Shown here piece by piece: positions 17,952 through 27,376 of a stretch of DNA of 64,000 bases; within the stretch, counting starts at the first letter, position 1, and the number at the start of each line of letters is the position of its first letter. The stretch is from PALSA-660 sp963726435 (GTDB taxonomy: Bacteria > Actinomycetota > Coriobacteriia > Anaerosomatales > PALSA-660). Where the stretch lies: NCBI GenBank assembly GCA_963726435.1, contig CAVSCJ010000001.1:248001-312000 (forward strand), written 5' to 3'. The notes beneath the pieces are model-generated. The model saw nothing but the letters and a program-made list of their open reading frames with translations. It was not told the DNA's origin and ran no database searches. The translations under genes and the position numbers were made by a program.

Positions 17952-19162
17952 TCGTCGTGGTCGCCAAGCCGTACGTCGGCTTCCCCGACGGGACCGCGGC
18001 GACGTCGCGCGTGACCGCATACGCGCGCGGACTGGCCGCGACCGGCGAGGACGTCAGCGTCATCCTGCTCGGGCCGAGCGAACTCGACGAGGCCACGGCG
18101 GTGAACACCGAGATCAGCGGAGTCTTCCGGGGCATCCCGTTCGAGTACACCAGCGTCTCCACGGCGAAGAGCCCCTCACTGCTGACGCGACGGTGGCGCG
18201 TGCTGTCGAGCCTGTTCACGGCGCGGCGCCGGATCCGCGACCTCGCCCTCCGCTCCGGGGTGGACGCCATCCTGCTCTACTCCAGCCAGTTGTCGACCGC
18301 CCGGTTCTTCGAGTGGGTCAGCCGCTCTGTCGGCGCGATGTACGTTCTGGATCTCTCCGAGATGCCGTACCACGACCTCCCGCCGGGGGCCGCCCGCGAC
18401 GCTAGACAGGAGCGCTACGGGCGCCGCCTCATCGGCCGGTTCGACCTGGCCGTCGCGGTCTCCCGCTACCTCCTCGAGTACGCGACACGACATCTTCGGC
18501 CCGCAGCCCAGGCCATCCTGCTGCCGGTCATGGTCGACTGCGATGACTACCGGCCTGACGACACACCCGCAACGGCCCCTCGTCTCGTGACTTACGTCGG
18601 AATGCTCAATGAGAAGAAGGACGGCGTCGCGACCTTGATGGCGGCGTTCTCTCGTGCGGCGTCCGACTTCCCCGATGTGGCGCTTCGGCTCGTGGGTGAC
18701 TCCGACGAAGCGCGCGTGTCCAACATCCCCGAGTTTCGCAGGATGGCTGAGGAACTCGGCATCGCCGATCGCGTAGAGTTCACCGGGCAGGTCCCACGCA
18801 GTGAGATCCCCCGCTACCTCGGCGAAGCCTCGATCGTCGTTCTCGCGCGCCCTTCGAGCCAGCAGGCTGACGCCGGGCTCCCCACGAAGCTCGGCGAGTA
18901 CTTGGCCGCCGGCAGGCCGGCGATCGTCACACGCACGAGCGACATCGCCGAATACGTTCGCGATGGCGAGAGCGCGTTCCTCGTGCCGCCGGACGACACG
19001 GACGCCCTAGTGGCGAAGCTGCGCGAGGTACTCGCCGATCCCGACGCGGCCGCCCGGACTGCGGCAGCGGGCCGACGCGTCGCGGAGGAGCGTTTCGACT
19101 ATCGGGTGACGGGACGCCTCCTCGCCGAGGCGCTCCGACGTCGCCGCAGCGCGTCAGTCTAG
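17948..19162 (+). CDS. GT4-family glycosyltransferase
   Basis: A 404-residue GT-B transferase: GFPDGTAATSRVTAYARGLA near the N-terminus, YVLDLSEMPYHD in the middle, then LVTYVGMLNEKKDGVATLMAAF, LVGDSDEARV, QQADAGLPTKLGEYLAAGRPAIVT and FLVPPDDTDALVAKL. It likely adds one residue of the repeat unit. The GTG at 17948 is set by a 4-nt GTGA overlap with the upstream glycosyltransferase. Its stop overlaps by 4 nt with the stop of the convergent UDP-glucose dehydrogenase gene through a shared CTAG. Confidence 0.83.
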   Translation: MIVVVAKPYVGFPDGTAATSRVTAYARGLAATGEDVSVILLGPSELDEATAVNTEISGVFRGIPFEYTSVSTAKSPSLLTRRWRVLSSLFTARRRIRDLALRSGVDAILLYSSQLSTARFFEWVSRSVGAMYVLDLSEMPYHDLPPGAARDARQERYGRRLIGRFDLAVAVSRYLLEYATRHLRPAAQAILLPVMVDCDDYRPDDTPATAPRLVTYVGMLNEKKDGVATLMAAFSRAASDFPDVALRLVGDSDEARVSNIPEFRRMAEELGIADRVEFTGQVPRSEIPRYLGEASIVVLARPSSQQADAGLPTKLGEYLAAGRPAIVTRTSDIAEYVRDGESAFLVPPDDTDALVAKLREVLADPDAAARTAAAGRRVAEERFDYRVTGRLLAEALRRRRSASV

Positions 19163-20449
19163 CGCCTTCCCACGCCGACGTAGACCCCGCCGGCGTCGCG
19201 TACGACGACGCCGTCCACGCAGTTGCGCCCGTCGAAGACCAGTCGCGGCTCGTCCATCGAAGCGATCAGAGCGGGCCAGTCGGCACCGGCGATCTCGGGC
19301 CACTCGGTCGCGATCACCACCGCTCGCGCGCCGGAGATCGCCTCGGCCAGCGACGGGACCTGCTCGAAAGACTCTCCGTCGAAGGCCAGAGTTCCCGCCG
19401 GGTCGTACCCGCGCACGACGGCGCCGTCCGCCAGCAGCGTGCCGACGATCTCGACGGCTGGCGCTTCGCGCGTATCGTCCGTGTGCGGCTTGAACGAGAG
19501 CCCGGCAACGGCGATCTTCGCGTCGCGGAGATCGCCCAGCCTTTCCCGCAAGACCATGATCGGAAGGCGCCGTTGCCCGGCGTTGACTTCGATGACCGCC
19601 TTGAGCAGGTGGAAGTCGTAGCCGTTGATGCTCGACAGGTAGTCGAGCGCCTTCGTGTCCTTCGGGAAGCAGGACCCGCCGTAGCCGATGCCGGCCTTCG
19701 AGGAACGCGGGGCCGATCCGCGGGTCGAGCCCGACGCCGTTCATCACGATGTCGACGTCGGCGTCCAGCCGGTCGCACAGGCTGGCTATCTCGTTCGCGA
19801 ACGAGATCTTCGTGGCGAGGAAAGCGTTCGAGGCGTACTTGATGAGCTCCGCGCTCGCGATGCCGCACTTGAGGACCGGCGCATCGATGCCCCGGTAGAG
19901 CGCGGCGACCCTGTCCACTGCGCCAGCAGCGCCACCTAGCACGATCCGATCGGCGTGGAACCAGTCATTGACCGCGCTGCCCTCGCGCAGGAACTCGGGG
20001 TTCGAGGTGTACTCGATCCCCGACGGCGCCAAGGTCTCGGAGAGACGTGCACCGGTGCCAGGGGGGACCGTGCTCTTCATGACGACGACCGTGCCGGCCT
20101 CCGCCGTCCGGGCGACAAGATCGACGACCGACCGTACGAACCGCAAGTCCGCCGCTCCCCCTGTGGCAGGCGGAGTCCCCACCGCCACGAACACGAACTC
20201 CCCGCACGCCGTGATGCCATCGGGGTGACCGAATCGCAGGTTTCCCGACGCGACCGCCTCGCTGACCACGTCGGCCAGCCCCGGTTCATGGAACGGGACC
20301 GTGCCCGAGCCCAGCATCTCGAGCTTGGCACGATCGATGTCGAGCACCTCGACGCGATGCCCCATCACCGCAAGACAGGCGCCGGTCACTAGACCGACGT
20401 AGCCCGCTCCGAAGACCGTGACGTCGCAAGGCTCCAAGACTCGCTCCAT
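19159..20449 (-). pseudogene. ugd: UDP-glucose 6-dehydrogenase, one frameshift
   Basis: Oxidises UDP-glucose to UDP-glucuronate with NAD. Visible are the Rossmann motif VFGAGYVGLVTG, FVAVGTPP, STVPPGTG, NPEFLREGSAVNDW and SAELIKYASNAFLATKISFANEIA. The active-site cysteine stretch GIGYGGSCFPKD is present only in another frame, beginning at the shift near 19700, and is followed by LSFKPHTDDTREAPAVEI and the C-terminal YDPAG/ATEWPE region. One extra base (GAAGG where AAGG would be expected) explains it. Apart from this indel the gene is full length (about 429 residues). No ribosome site is obvious at ATG 20449; a GTG farther upstream is possible. It neighbours a UDP-glucuronate-epimerase-like gene. 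Confidence 0.82.
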
Positions 20450-20535
20450 ACGTGCGTGCGGCTGGTGGGATGGCTTCCGCTCCACGATAGCATCAGCCGC
20501 CGGCTGCGGACCGCCGACCCGCGGACTCCGAACCC

Positions 20536-21510
20536 TCAGAGCGTATCGACCAGCCACCGGTACTCGGCGGCAAGACCGGTCGCCAAGTCGACCTTCGGTT
20601 CGTACCCGATGCAGTCGCGGGCGCGCCCGACCGCCGCCCACGTGTCCGTGACGTCCCCCGCCTGCACGCCGGACCGGCGCACTTCGATCTTGTGTCCCGC
20701 CACTGACTCGAGCACATCCAGCGCTTCTGACAGAGAGACGCGGCAACCGCCGCCCAAGTTCAGGACCGAGCCGGCCGGAGCAGAGGGCGCGGCCACGATC
20801 CCGTCGACGATATCGGAAACGAAGGTGAAATCGCGTGTCTGGCCGCCGTCCCCGAAGACCTCGATGGGCCGCTGCTCCAGCGCCGCCCGGATGAACTTGC
20901 TGAAGGCCATATCGGGACGCTGGCGCGGGCCGTAGACCGTGAAGAACCTCAACGACACCGTCGGCAGCCCGAAGTTGCGGGCGTACAGACGCGCCAGGTG
21001 CTCCGAGGCGAGCTTCGTCACGCCGTACGGGGAGTGCGGGTTGCACACGGCGCCCTCGTCCATGGGCAGCACGGCTGTCTCGCCATAGACGGAGGAGCTC
21101 GACGCACACACGAACGACGCGATGCCAACCTCCTTGGCGCATTCAAGGAGCTTCTGAGTCGCGAGCACGTTGTTGCGCACGTACGTCTCGAAGGTTGCTC
21201 CCCAACTGCCGCGGACCCCGGGTTGCGCAGCCAGGTGGTACACGTGGTCCGCAGACGCCACGATCTCCCTCAGCGGAACGACTCCGCTGCCCGCAAGCTC
21301 GCCCTCGAGGGCGGCCATCTCCACCAGGTCCGCCTCGACGAGGGTGAACGCCGGGGAGAGGAGCGCATCGGCGAGGTTGGCTTCCTTCAGCTCCCGGGAG
21401 TAGTAGTCCTCGAACGAATCGATCCCGACGACGTCCCAGCCGTCGGCGAGGAGCCGGTCCGTGAGCGACGACCCGATGAACCCCGCACAGCCGGTCACCA
21501 CCGCGCGCAT
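20536..21510 (-). CDS. NAD-dependent epimerase, UDP-glucuronate 4-epimerase-like
   Basis: A 324-residue extended SDR: VTGCAGFIGSSLTDRLL, GIDSFEDYY, YHLAAQPGVRGSW, SSSSVYGE, SPYGVTKLASEH (catalytic Tyr-x3-Lys) and RFFTVYGPRQRPDMAFSKF. The AQPGVR and FTVYGPRQRPDMA stretches are usual in UDP-glucuronate 4-epimerases and UDP-glucuronate decarboxylase relatives. With ugd just downstream it would supply UDP-galacturonate (inference). GGAGG at 21516-21520 sits 5 nt before the ATG at 21510 and 2 nt before the ATG at 21513, so one of these is the start; a GTG at 21522 lies on the ribosome site itself and is unlikely. Confidence 0.82.
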   Translation of the reverse strand: MRAVVTGCAGFIGSSLTDRLLADGWDVVGIDSFEDYYSRELKEANLADALLSPAFTLVEADLVEMAALEGELAGSGVVPLREIVASADHVYHLAAQPGVRGSWGATFETYVRNNVLATQKLLECAKEVGIASFVCASSSSVYGETAVLPMDEGAVCNPHSPYGVTKLASEHLARLYARNFGLPTVSLRFFTVYGPRQRPDMAFSKFIRAALEQRPIEVFGDGGQTRDFTFVSDIVDGIVAAPSAPAGSVLNLGGGCRVSLSEALDVLESVAGHKIEVRRSGVQAGDVTDTWAAVGRARDCIGYEPKVDLATGLAAEYRWLVDTL

Positions 21511-21540
21511 CATGTCCTCCACGTGGAACGGGTGACCAAT

Positions 21541-21569
21541 ATCTTACCCGACGCACAGACGTGCAGGTC
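21541..21569 (-). promoter_or_regulatory. sigma70-type promoter for the epimerase-ugd unit
   Basis: On the minus strand GACCTG (21569-21564), a 17-bp spacer and TAAGAT (21546-21541) precede the epimerase gene. The same -35 region, within a shared GCGACCTGCACG, precedes the PIN-TPR gene at 36357. Confidence 0.35.
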
Positions 21570-21599
21570 GCAGCCAACGGAACCAGGACGCTCAAGTCG

Positions 21600-21628
21600 T
21601 TATGGCGGATGCCGATAGGGGGTACAGA
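21600..21628 (+). promoter_or_regulatory. candidate promoter for the WbaP-like gene
   Basis: TTATGG (21600-21605), a 17-bp spacer and TACAGA (21623-21628) give a possible promoter with a very short leader before GTG 21643. The spacer contains TGCCGATAGGG, which also occurs upstream of the Wzz/kinase gene at 3881-3891. Confidence 0.25.
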
Positions 21629-21642
21629 CAGGGGGTACCTCC

Positions 21643-23116
21643 GTGGGCCAGACTAGTCCGGGACAGAACGGGGCACCAAGCCCGAAGGGGAGGGACGCGC
21701 GGACGATGACGCGTCGCACCAGCATGGCGGCCGACCTGATCGCGGTCCTTGCCGCGACGCTCTCGGCGGTCGAGTTGCGCCTCCTCGTGGGCCCACTCCT
21801 CGGGTTGCAGCCCGCGTCGCTCTACCCCGAGTGGCCGCTCGCGATCCCCTTCGTCGCCGTCCTGGGAGCCTTCTACTCGGCGGGTCTCTACGAGCGCGAC
21901 GCCTATGTGTCCAGACCGCTGCATGCTTGGACGGTAGTGCGCTCCTGCGTGCTCGCCTTCGTCCTCTCGGCCGCGGGAGCGTTCCTTGTCGGCCCCGGCT
22001 GGTTCAACATCTCGAGGCTGACACTCGTACTCACATTCGCGCTCCTTCCACCTATCGACCTGCTGCTCCGTCTCGTGGTGCTGCACTCCGGCTATGTCGA
22101 GTGGGTGAAGCGGCGCCGGCCGGTCGGATTCGTGGTCGGGAGACTCGATCGTCTCTCGAAGGATCGCGAAGCGCCTCACGAGACTCCGCGGCTTCGAGCA
22201 GGTCCGCACCATCAGCCCGCTGCGTCTGGATCGGGAGGGCGCCGACGCGGTAGCGGCGGAGCTCAACAACGTGGCCGCCGACGGCAGGTCGGCTGACGTG
22301 GTCTTTGTCGACAGCTCCAGCGTTCCGCCGCGGGAAGTGCTGGGGATCGTCGAGGCCACACAACGCCGCGGCGCCGACGTGTACGTGATCTCGAACCTCT
22401 TCGGACCGCTGGAGGGCAGCCGCCTGCTCTCTGACCTCTTCCAGGCGCCGGTGACCCGTGTCAGAAGGCCCCTCGTCCCGTCCACGGGCTACGCCCTGAA
22501 GCGAGCGCTCGACATCGCGGGATCCGCCGCCATCCTGGTGCTGCTCTCGCCGGTCATCGGGATAATCGCGGCGGTCATCAAGGCGACCTCCGCCGGACCC
22601 GTGTTCCACACCCAGCTCCGGATCGGCCGGGCCGGCAGGACCTTCGAGTTCCTGAAGTTCCGCTCGATGTACGTGGACTGCGACTCCTCCGGCCACCAGC
22701 AGTACGTCCGGAAGCTCATCAAGGGCGAGGCCGCGCCAACCGCTACCGACGCCGGGGGCAACGGCATCTACAAGATCGTTGACGACCCCCGGATCACGCC
22801 CATCGGCGCGTTCATCCGCAAGTACTCGCTGGACGAGATCCCGCAGCTGATCAACGTTCTCCGCGGCGACATGAGTCTCGTCGGACCGCGCCCGCCCCTG
22901 CCTTACGAGGCGAGCGAGTACGACGAGTGGCAGCGTCAGCGTCTCGAAGTGCAGTGCGGGATCACCGGACCGTGGCAGGTCATAGGGCGCAACCGTGTGT
23001 CCTTCGACGAGATGACCCTGCAGGACCTCATGTACGCCATGAACATGGGGCTCTGGGTCGACCTGCGGCTGTGCATGAAGACGATCCCGGCGGCGCTGCT
23101 GGGCGGCGGACTCTAG
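21643..23116 (+). pseudogene. undecaprenyl-phosphate sugar-phosphate transferase (WbaP/WcaJ-like), one frameshift
   Basis: The enzyme that starts polysaccharide synthesis by putting a sugar-1-phosphate on undecaprenyl phosphate. The N-terminal half holds several hydrophobic helices and a CoA-binding-like region. The C-terminal catalytic half has the anchoring helix GSAAILVLLSPVIGII, then FHTQLRIGRAGRTFEFLKFRSMY, KYSLDEIPQLINVLRGDMSLVGPRPP (key D-E-P and R-P-P) and ITGPWQVIGRN. The frame changes once, at about 22138, where GTGGTCGGGA must drop one base or gain two so that DSIVSRRIAKRL follows. With that repair it is a normal protein of about 490 residues. GTG 21643 has AGGGGGT upstream. It converges with clpB. 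Confidence 0.8.
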
Positions 23117-23132
23117 GCGCGAACCGGCTCGG

Positions 23133-23147
23133 CGTCGTCAGACGACG
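23133..23147. terminator. small hairpin between convergent WbaP-like gene and clpB
   Basis: CGTCGT-CAG-ACGACG forms a 6-bp stem with a 3-nt loop across the clpB stop, 16 nt after the stop of the plus-strand gene. No T-run follows on either strand, so terminator function is weakly supported. Confidence 0.25.
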
Positions 23148-25720
23148 AGGGCGAGTCCCCCGTCGACGTCCAGGTCCACCGTGACGGTCGAACCCTCTCC
23201 CACGTCCCCTTCGATCATCGCCTTCGCGACCCGGTCCACGACCTCGCGTTGGATGGCTCGCTTCAGAGGCCGCGCTCCGAACATCGGGTCGAAGCCGTCG
23301 AGGCCGATCCGCTCCAGTGCCGCTGGCGTCAACGCCAATGCGATCTTGCGTTCCGCGAGCCGCGCCCGCACCTGCTCCAGCTGAAGGTCCACGATCTTCT
23401 CGACCTGCTCCAGCGTGAGCTGGTGGAAGGTGACGATGTCGTCCACGCGGTTGAGGAACTCGGGGCGGAAGGTCGCCCGCAACGCCTCTTCGGCCAGCTT
23501 CGCAGACTCCTCCTCGCTGCCCTGCTCCACGAACTGCTGGAACTGCGAGCCGACGTTGCTCGTCATGATGACGATCGTGTTGCGGAAGCTCACGACACGG
23601 CCCTGACCGTCGGTCAGCCGCCCGTCGTCGAGCACCTGCAGCAGGATGTTGAAGACCTCGGGGTGCGCCTTCTCGATCTCGTCGAGCAGCACGACGGAGT
23701 ACGGGCGACGCCGGACGGCCTCGGTGAGCTGGCCGCCCTCCTCGTAGCCGACGAAGCCCGGGGGCGCGCCTATCAGCCGCTGCACGCTGAACTTCTCCAT
23801 GTACTCGGACATGTCGATGCGCACGAGCGCCCGCTCGTCGTCGAACAGGTACTCCGCGAGAGCCTTGGCGAGCTCGGTCTTCCCCACTCCGGTCGGCCCC
23901 ATGAATATGAACGTCCCGATCGGGCGGTCGGGATCGGAGAGCCCCGCCCGGCTGCGGCGCACGGCGCCCGCCACTGCGGCTACCGCTTCGTCCTGACCCA
24001 CGACGCGCTTGTGGAGCAGCTCCTCGAGGTGCGCGAGCTTCGCTATCTCGCCCTCCATCAGGCGCGAGAGCGGGATCCCGGTCCACGAGGAGACGACCTC
24101 GGCCACGTCCTGGTCGTCGACCTCCTCCTTGAGCATGGGGGTGCCGGCCTGCAACTCCTTCAGGCGGGCATCCGCCTCCTCGATGCGCTTCTCGATCTCC
24201 GGGATCCGCGCGAAACGGATCTCGGCGGCCCTTTGCAGGTCGCCGCTGCGCTCCGCGCGCTCCTCGTCGGCCTTCGCGGCGTCGAGCTCTGCCTTGGCGA
24301 TCCGCACTCCGTCGATCACTTCCTTCTCGCTGGTCCATCGAGCCTTCAGCCCCGACAGCTGCTCGGAGAGAGCCGCCATGTCGGCGCGCAGGGTCTCCAG
24401 GCGCTCGGCCGAAGCGGGGTCCGTCTCCTTGGCGAGCGCGGCCTCCTCGATCTGCAACTGCCTCAACTGCCGGTCGGCGACATCCACTTCGGTCGGCATC
24501 GAATCGATCTCTATCCGCAGCCGGCTGGCCGCCTCGTCGATCAGATCGATCGCCTTGTCCGGAAGGAAGCGATCGGCGATGTAGCGGTGGGACAACGTCG
24601 CTGCGGCCACCAGCGCGGCGTCCGTGATGCGCACGCCGTGATGGACTTCGTACTTCTCCTTGATGCCGCGGAGGATCGCGATCGTGTCCTCCACGCCGGG
24701 CTCGCCGACGTAGACCGGCTGGAACCTGCGCTCGAGCGCTGCGTCCTTCTCGATGTGCTCGCGGTACTCATCGAGCGTCGTGGCACCGACGGCGCGGAGC
24801 TCGCCGCGCGCGAGTGCGGGCTTGAGCATGTTCGACGCGTCTATGGCGCCCTCGGCCGCCCCGGCGCCGACGATCGTGTGCAGCTCGTCGATGAACAGGA
24901 TCAGACGCCCTTCGGCCTGCTCGATCTCGCGCAGCACGGCCTTCAGGCGGTCCTCGAACTCGCCGCGGTACTTGGAGCCGGCGACCATCGCCGCGAGGTC
25001 GAGAGCGACGACCTGCTTGTCGGCGAGCGTGGAAGGAACGTCGCCGGCGACGATGCGCAGCGCCAGCCCTTCGACGATGGCGGTCTTGCCCACTCCCGGC
25101 TCGCCGATGAGCACGGGGTTGTTCTTCGTGCGGCGCGACAGCACCTGGATGACCCGTCGTATCTCCGCGTCCCGGCCGATCACCGGGTCGAGCTTCCCGT
25201 CGCGCGCCGCCTGAGTCAGGTTGCGGCTGAACCGCTCCAGAGACTGGAACTGGGACTCGGGGTTCGCGTCGGTGACGCGCGTCCCGCCCCTCAACTCATC
25301 GAGTGCGCTACCGAGCCGCGATGCGCTCACGCCCGCGCGCGCGAGCGCCTTGCCCGCGTCGCCGGAATCGTCGGCCATCCCGATCAGCAGATGCTCGGTG
25401 GATACGTAGACGTCCTTGCGCGCTTCCGCGGCCTTGAACGCCTGCTCCATGACGGTGTTCAGTCGCGGGCCGATAGCGACCTGCATCCCGGCGCCGCTGA
25501 CTTGCGGAAGGCGGGTGATGGCTTCGTCGACCTCGGCCCCGATCGCGTCCGGGTCGGCGCCGACCTTCTGGACGATGGGCCGCACGATGCCCTCGGCCTG
25601 GTCGAGCAGCGCCTTGAGCAGGTGCTCGGGTTCGATGACCTGCTGCCCCGCGTCGGCAGCGATGCCGTAGGCGGCCTGGAGAGCTTCCTGTGCCTTGACT
25701 GTCAGTCTGTCGAGTCGCAT
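23138..25720 (-). CDS. clpB: ATP-dependent disaggregase ClpB
   Basis: An 860-residue Hsp100. Two Clp N repeats (about 1-145) are followed by AAA-1 with Walker A GEPGVGKT near 203 and Walker B LILFIDELHT, then a long coiled-coil middle domain (about 405-525; LSGLKARWTSEKEVIDGV). AAA-2 has GPTGVGKTELAKAL near 606, VVLLDEIEKAH and EYMEKFSVQRLIGAPPGFVGY. The usual ClpB length (about 860) and middle domain exclude ClpC and ClpA. It extracts polypeptides from aggregates and passes them to DnaK. It is the last gene of the dnaK-grpE-dnaJ-hspR-clpB series on the minus strand; hspR ends 75 nt upstream. Confidence 0.97.
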   Translation of the reverse strand: MRLDRLTVKAQEALQAAYGIAADAGQQVIEPEHLLKALLDQAEGIVRPIVQKVGADPDAIGAEVDEAITRLPQVSGAGMQVAIGPRLNTVMEQAFKAAEARKDVYVSTEHLLIGMADDSGDAGKALARAGVSASRLGSALDELRGGTRVTDANPESQFQSLERFSRNLTQAARDGKLDPVIGRDAEIRRVIQVLSRRTKNNPVLIGEPGVGKTAIVEGLALRIVAGDVPSTLADKQVVALDLAAMVAGSKYRGEFEDRLKAVLREIEQAEGRLILFIDELHTIVGAGAAEGAIDASNMLKPALARGELRAVGATTLDEYREHIEKDAALERRFQPVYVGEPGVEDTIAILRGIKEKYEVHHGVRITDAALVAAATLSHRYIADRFLPDKAIDLIDEAASRLRIEIDSMPTEVDVADRQLRQLQIEEAALAKETDPASAERLETLRADMAALSEQLSGLKARWTSEKEVIDGVRIAKAELDAAKADEERAERSGDLQRAAEIRFARIPEIEKRIEEADARLKELQAGTPMLKEEVDDQDVAEVVSSWTGIPLSRLMEGEIAKLAHLEELLHKRVVGQDEAVAAVAGAVRRSRAGLSDPDRPIGTFIFMGPTGVGKTELAKALAEYLFDDERALVRIDMSEYMEKFSVQRLIGAPPGFVGYEEGGQLTEAVRRRPYSVVLLDEIEKAHPEVFNILLQVLDDGRLTDGQGRVVSFRNTIVIMTSNVGSQFQQFVEQGSEEESAKLAEEALRATFRPEFLNRVDDIVTFHQLTLEQVEKIVDLQLEQVRARLAERKIALALTPAALERIGLDGFDPMFGARPLKRAIQREVVDRVAKAMIEGDVGEGSTVTVDLDVDGGLALVV

Positions 25721-25795
25721 CTTCGATCACTTCCTGGTCCTGCGCCGGTCGGAACGCGGCGTCGGCCGCTGTCGTCCCGCGCGTGGGTGTCCCTG

Positions 25796-26216
25796 CTACG
25801 TGCGGTAGCGCCTCTGCAGCCCGCCCGTCGGGATGAGCACGATCTCCGTCCGCGTGACGGTCGACATGGCGGCCTCGTACTCCGCCGACCGGCGACGGAC
25901 CGACTCGAGCAGCGTGACGCAGCTGCTCGACCTCGGCCGTGAGGCGTCCACACTGGTCCTCGAGCTCGAGGATCCGCAAGACGCCGGCCAGGTTGATGCC
26001 CTCCTCCTGGGTCAGCTGCTGGATGAGACGCAGCCTTTCGATGTCGGCGTCCGAGTACACGCGCGTGTTTCCATCGGTCCGCTTCGGCGTCACGAGACTG
26101 CGGCGCTCGTAGATGCGCAGCGTCTGAGGATGCACACCAGCGAGCTCGGCCGCGACGCTGATCATGTACAGCGGACGGTCGCCGTCCGCGAAGAGGTTCC
26201 GCCGTCTGCGTGGCAT
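25796..26216 (-). CDS. hspR: MerR-family heat-shock repressor HspR (possible frameshift in tail)
   Basis: The N-terminal winged helix (ISVAAELAGVHPQTLRIYERRSLVTPKRTDGNTRVYSDADIERL) is a MerR-type DNA-binding domain, and LTQEEGINLAGVLRILELE leads into a coiled coil. HspR represses the dnaK operon and clpB in actinobacteria using DnaK as corepressor. Without correction the frame runs on far into clpB as nonfamily sequence. A shift near 25915 moves to a frame that stays helical (LLESVRRRSAEYEAAM) and stops at 25796, giving about 139 residues, the usual HspR size. The shift is inferred from length and composition rather than from a strict motif. It sits 12 nt after dnaJ. Confidence 0.8.
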
Positions 26217-26228
26217 GTGTCTTCTCTC

Positions 26229-27371
26229 CTAGCCCTTCGACATGTTCGAGCGCAGGTGGTCGGAGTCGCCTCGCGAGGAGCCGTAACGCTTGAGCAACTC
26301 CTTCTGCTCGGACGTGAGCTCCCTGGGCACGATGACGTCGATGCGCACCCGCATGTCGCCCTTGCCGCTCCCCTTGAGCTTCGGCGCTCCCTTGCCCGGG
26401 AGCTTGTAGACCTTGCCGCTCTGGGTGCCGGGCGCGACCTTCAGCTTGACACGACCCTCGGGTGTCGGGACCTCCAGCGAAGCGCCCAGGGCAGCCTCCG
26501 TGATGGAGACCGGCAGGTCGAGGATCACGTCCGCGCCGTCACGCGTGAAGTACGGGTGCGGCTTGATGCGCGTGATGACGTAGAGGTCTCCGGAGGGTCC
26601 TCCGCCCACCCCCGGCTCGCCCTTGCCTTTGAACCGGATCTTGCCGCCGTCGGTCACACCGGCGGGTATCTGTACGGTCACGGGCTTGACCCGGACCAAC
26701 TTCCCCTTGCCGCGACAGGTCGTGCAAGGGGTCTCGACGATCGCGCCAGTCCCACCGCAGCGCGGACATGTGCGGGAAACTGAGAAGAGCCCCTGCCCTT
26801 GCGCCGTGTGGCCGGTTCCTTTGCACACCGGACACGTGACCGGGCTTGTGCCGCGGGCGGCACCCGAGCCGTGGCAGGCCGCACATTCCTCGGTGCGCTG
26901 TACGTCGACCTTCGTCGACAGGCCCTTCAGAGCGTCGTCGAACGAGAGAGACACCTCGTAGGTGAGGTCGCGCCCGCGCTGCGCCGTCGGGCGGCGCGAG
27001 CCGCCGACGCCGGTCCCCGCGCCGGAGAACATGCTGCCGAACAGGTCGCCCAGGTCTCCGAGGTCCACGCTTGCGTAGGTGGTACCGCCCATTCCGCCCG
27101 GCCAGCCCTGGCCTCCGCCCGGGAAGCCCCCAGTCCCACCGGGACCGGGAGGCGGATTGCCGCCGAAGTAGGCGCCGTACTGGTCGTACTGCTCGCGCTT
27201 CTCGGGGTCGGAGAGCACCTCGTAGGCCTCGCCGATATCCTTGAAGGTCTCCTCTTTGCCGCCCGCATCGGGGTGGTGCTTGCGAGCAAGCCGACGGTAC
27301 GCCTTCTTGACCTCGTCGGCGGTCGCGGACTTCGGCACTCCGAGGGTCTCGTAGTAGTCCTTGGATGCCAT
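26229..27371 (-). CDS. dnaJ: molecular chaperone DnaJ
   Basis: A 380-residue type I J-protein. The J domain has the HPD triad (RKHHPDAGG, about residue 33) that stimulates the DnaK ATPase. A Gly/Phe-rich linker follows (about 75-110). The zinc domain carries four CxxCxGxG repeats: CAACHGSG, CPVCKGTG, CPRCGGTG and CTTCRGKG. C-terminal substrate domains complete it. It works with DnaK and GrpE. The start at 27371 gives the standard MASKDYYETLGV beginning and lies 5 nt from the grpE stop. Confidence 0.97.
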   Translation of the reverse strand: MASKDYYETLGVPKSATADEVKKAYRRLARKHHPDAGGKEETFKDIGEAYEVLSDPEKREQYDQYGAYFGGNPPPGPGGTGGFPGGGQGWPGGMGGTTYASVDLGDLGDLFGSMFSGAGTGVGGSRRPTAQRGRDLTYEVSLSFDDALKGLSTKVDVQRTEECAACHGSGAARGTSPVTCPVCKGTGHTAQGQGLFSVSRTCPRCGGTGAIVETPCTTCRGKGKLVRVKPVTVQIPAGVTDGGKIRFKGKGEPGVGGGPSGDLYVITRIKPHPYFTRDGADVILDLPVSITEAALGASLEVPTPEGRVKLKVAPGTQSGKVYKLPGKGAPKLKGSGKGDMRVRIDVIVPRELTSEQKELLKRYGSSRGDSDHLRSNMSKG

Positions 27372-27376
27372 CGGCC

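Noticed and set aside
23249..25942. Very long open frame (897 codons) on the plus strand opposite clpB
   Set aside because: It is the antisense shadow of clpB in GC-rich DNA. It has no family-like motif, while the minus strand encodes a complete ClpB.
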